Notes under the pieces: model-generated | What the model was told of the DNA's origin: nothing | Seen by the model: the letters and a program-made list of their open reading frames with translations, nothing else | Database searches by the model: none | DNA from: Bacillota bacterium | GTDB lineage: Bacteria > Bacillota > Clostridia > Peptostreptococcales > Anaerovoracaceae | NCBI GenBank assembly: GCA_017416795.1 | Contig: JAFQBD010000050.1 | Coordinates: forward strand, 44,019 to 108,018 | Direction: 5' to 3' | DNA: 64,000 nucleotides | Position numbers and translations under genes: made by a program | Shown here: positions 63,983 to 64,000 of the stretch, one piece after another | Layout of the letters: every line of letters begins with the position of its first letter | How positions within the stretch are numbered: position 1 is the stretch's first letter

Positions 63983-64000
63983 TATTTCATTACCGCTCCC

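Overview
The window looks like chromosomal DNA of an anaerobic, endospore-capable Firmicute of the Clostridia. The evidence is strong AGGAGG-type ribosome-binding sites, sigma-A promoters of the TTGACA/TATAAT type, the spore-coat-associated genes yabP and yabQ, Noc, GdpP, RNase P/M5 genes in Bacillus-like order, and ferredoxin-linked indolepyruvate oxidoreductase. The indolepyruvate oxidoreductase/phenylacetate-CoA ligase cluster beside a complete histidine-utilisation operon suggests an amino-acid fermenter, possibly of the Eubacteriales family XIII/Anaerovoracaceae type. That placement is inference and was not tested.

The replication origin lies near 19.7-21.5 kb. It is bipartite: canonical DnaA boxes sit between rpmH and dnaA, and a basal-unwinding-type element (two abutting DnaA-box variants, a GGCC step, six DnaA-trios, then an AT-rich tract) sits between dnaA and dnaN. 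To the left, mostly on the minus strand, run dnaA-dnaN-recF, an inserted plus-strand AlaDH/PNT-like gene, gyrB-gyrA, trpS, envelope and lipid genes, rpsF-ssb-rpsR, and yybS-gdpP-rplI-dnaB (dnaB cut by the window edge). To the right, on the plus strand, run rpmH-rnpA-yidD-yidC-jag, mnmE-mnmG-rsmG, and noc-parA-parB with two parS-type palindromes. This is the classic Firmicute origin block with a few local departures: no S4-domain yaaA gene between dnaN and recF, a GdpP without its membrane helices, and two pseudoenzyme-like proteins (an HD/dGTPase-like one and a shikimate-kinase-like one).

From 31 to 48 kb the window carries metabolism and cell-envelope functions. A hut operon (hutH-hutU-hutI-cyclodeaminase-ftcD) is followed by a GntR/FadR regulator and degrades histidine to glutamate plus a one-carbon unit on tetrahydrofolate. 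Next come yabP-yabQ-divIC-rnmV-rsmA, an LtaS-like membrane sulfatase-fold enzyme, a GNAT acetyltransferase, and iorA-iorB-paaK-ACT for aryl-pyruvate oxidation.

From 48 to 60 kb lies a surface-display island: a class B sortase, an SPFH-domain membrane protein paired with a ribbon-helix-helix protein behind an elaborate promoter/operator, a 2597-residue von Willebrand A/isopeptide-repeat adhesin, and a thioester-domain adhesin with an EPETGD sorting signal. The window ends with a DUF1836 gene divergent from a long-chain acyl-CoA synthetase (the two promoters share a palindrome that contains both -35 boxes) and an MFS transporter carrying a degenerate pentapeptide repeat in its central loop. I saw no rRNA, tRNA, CRISPR array, transposase or integrase.
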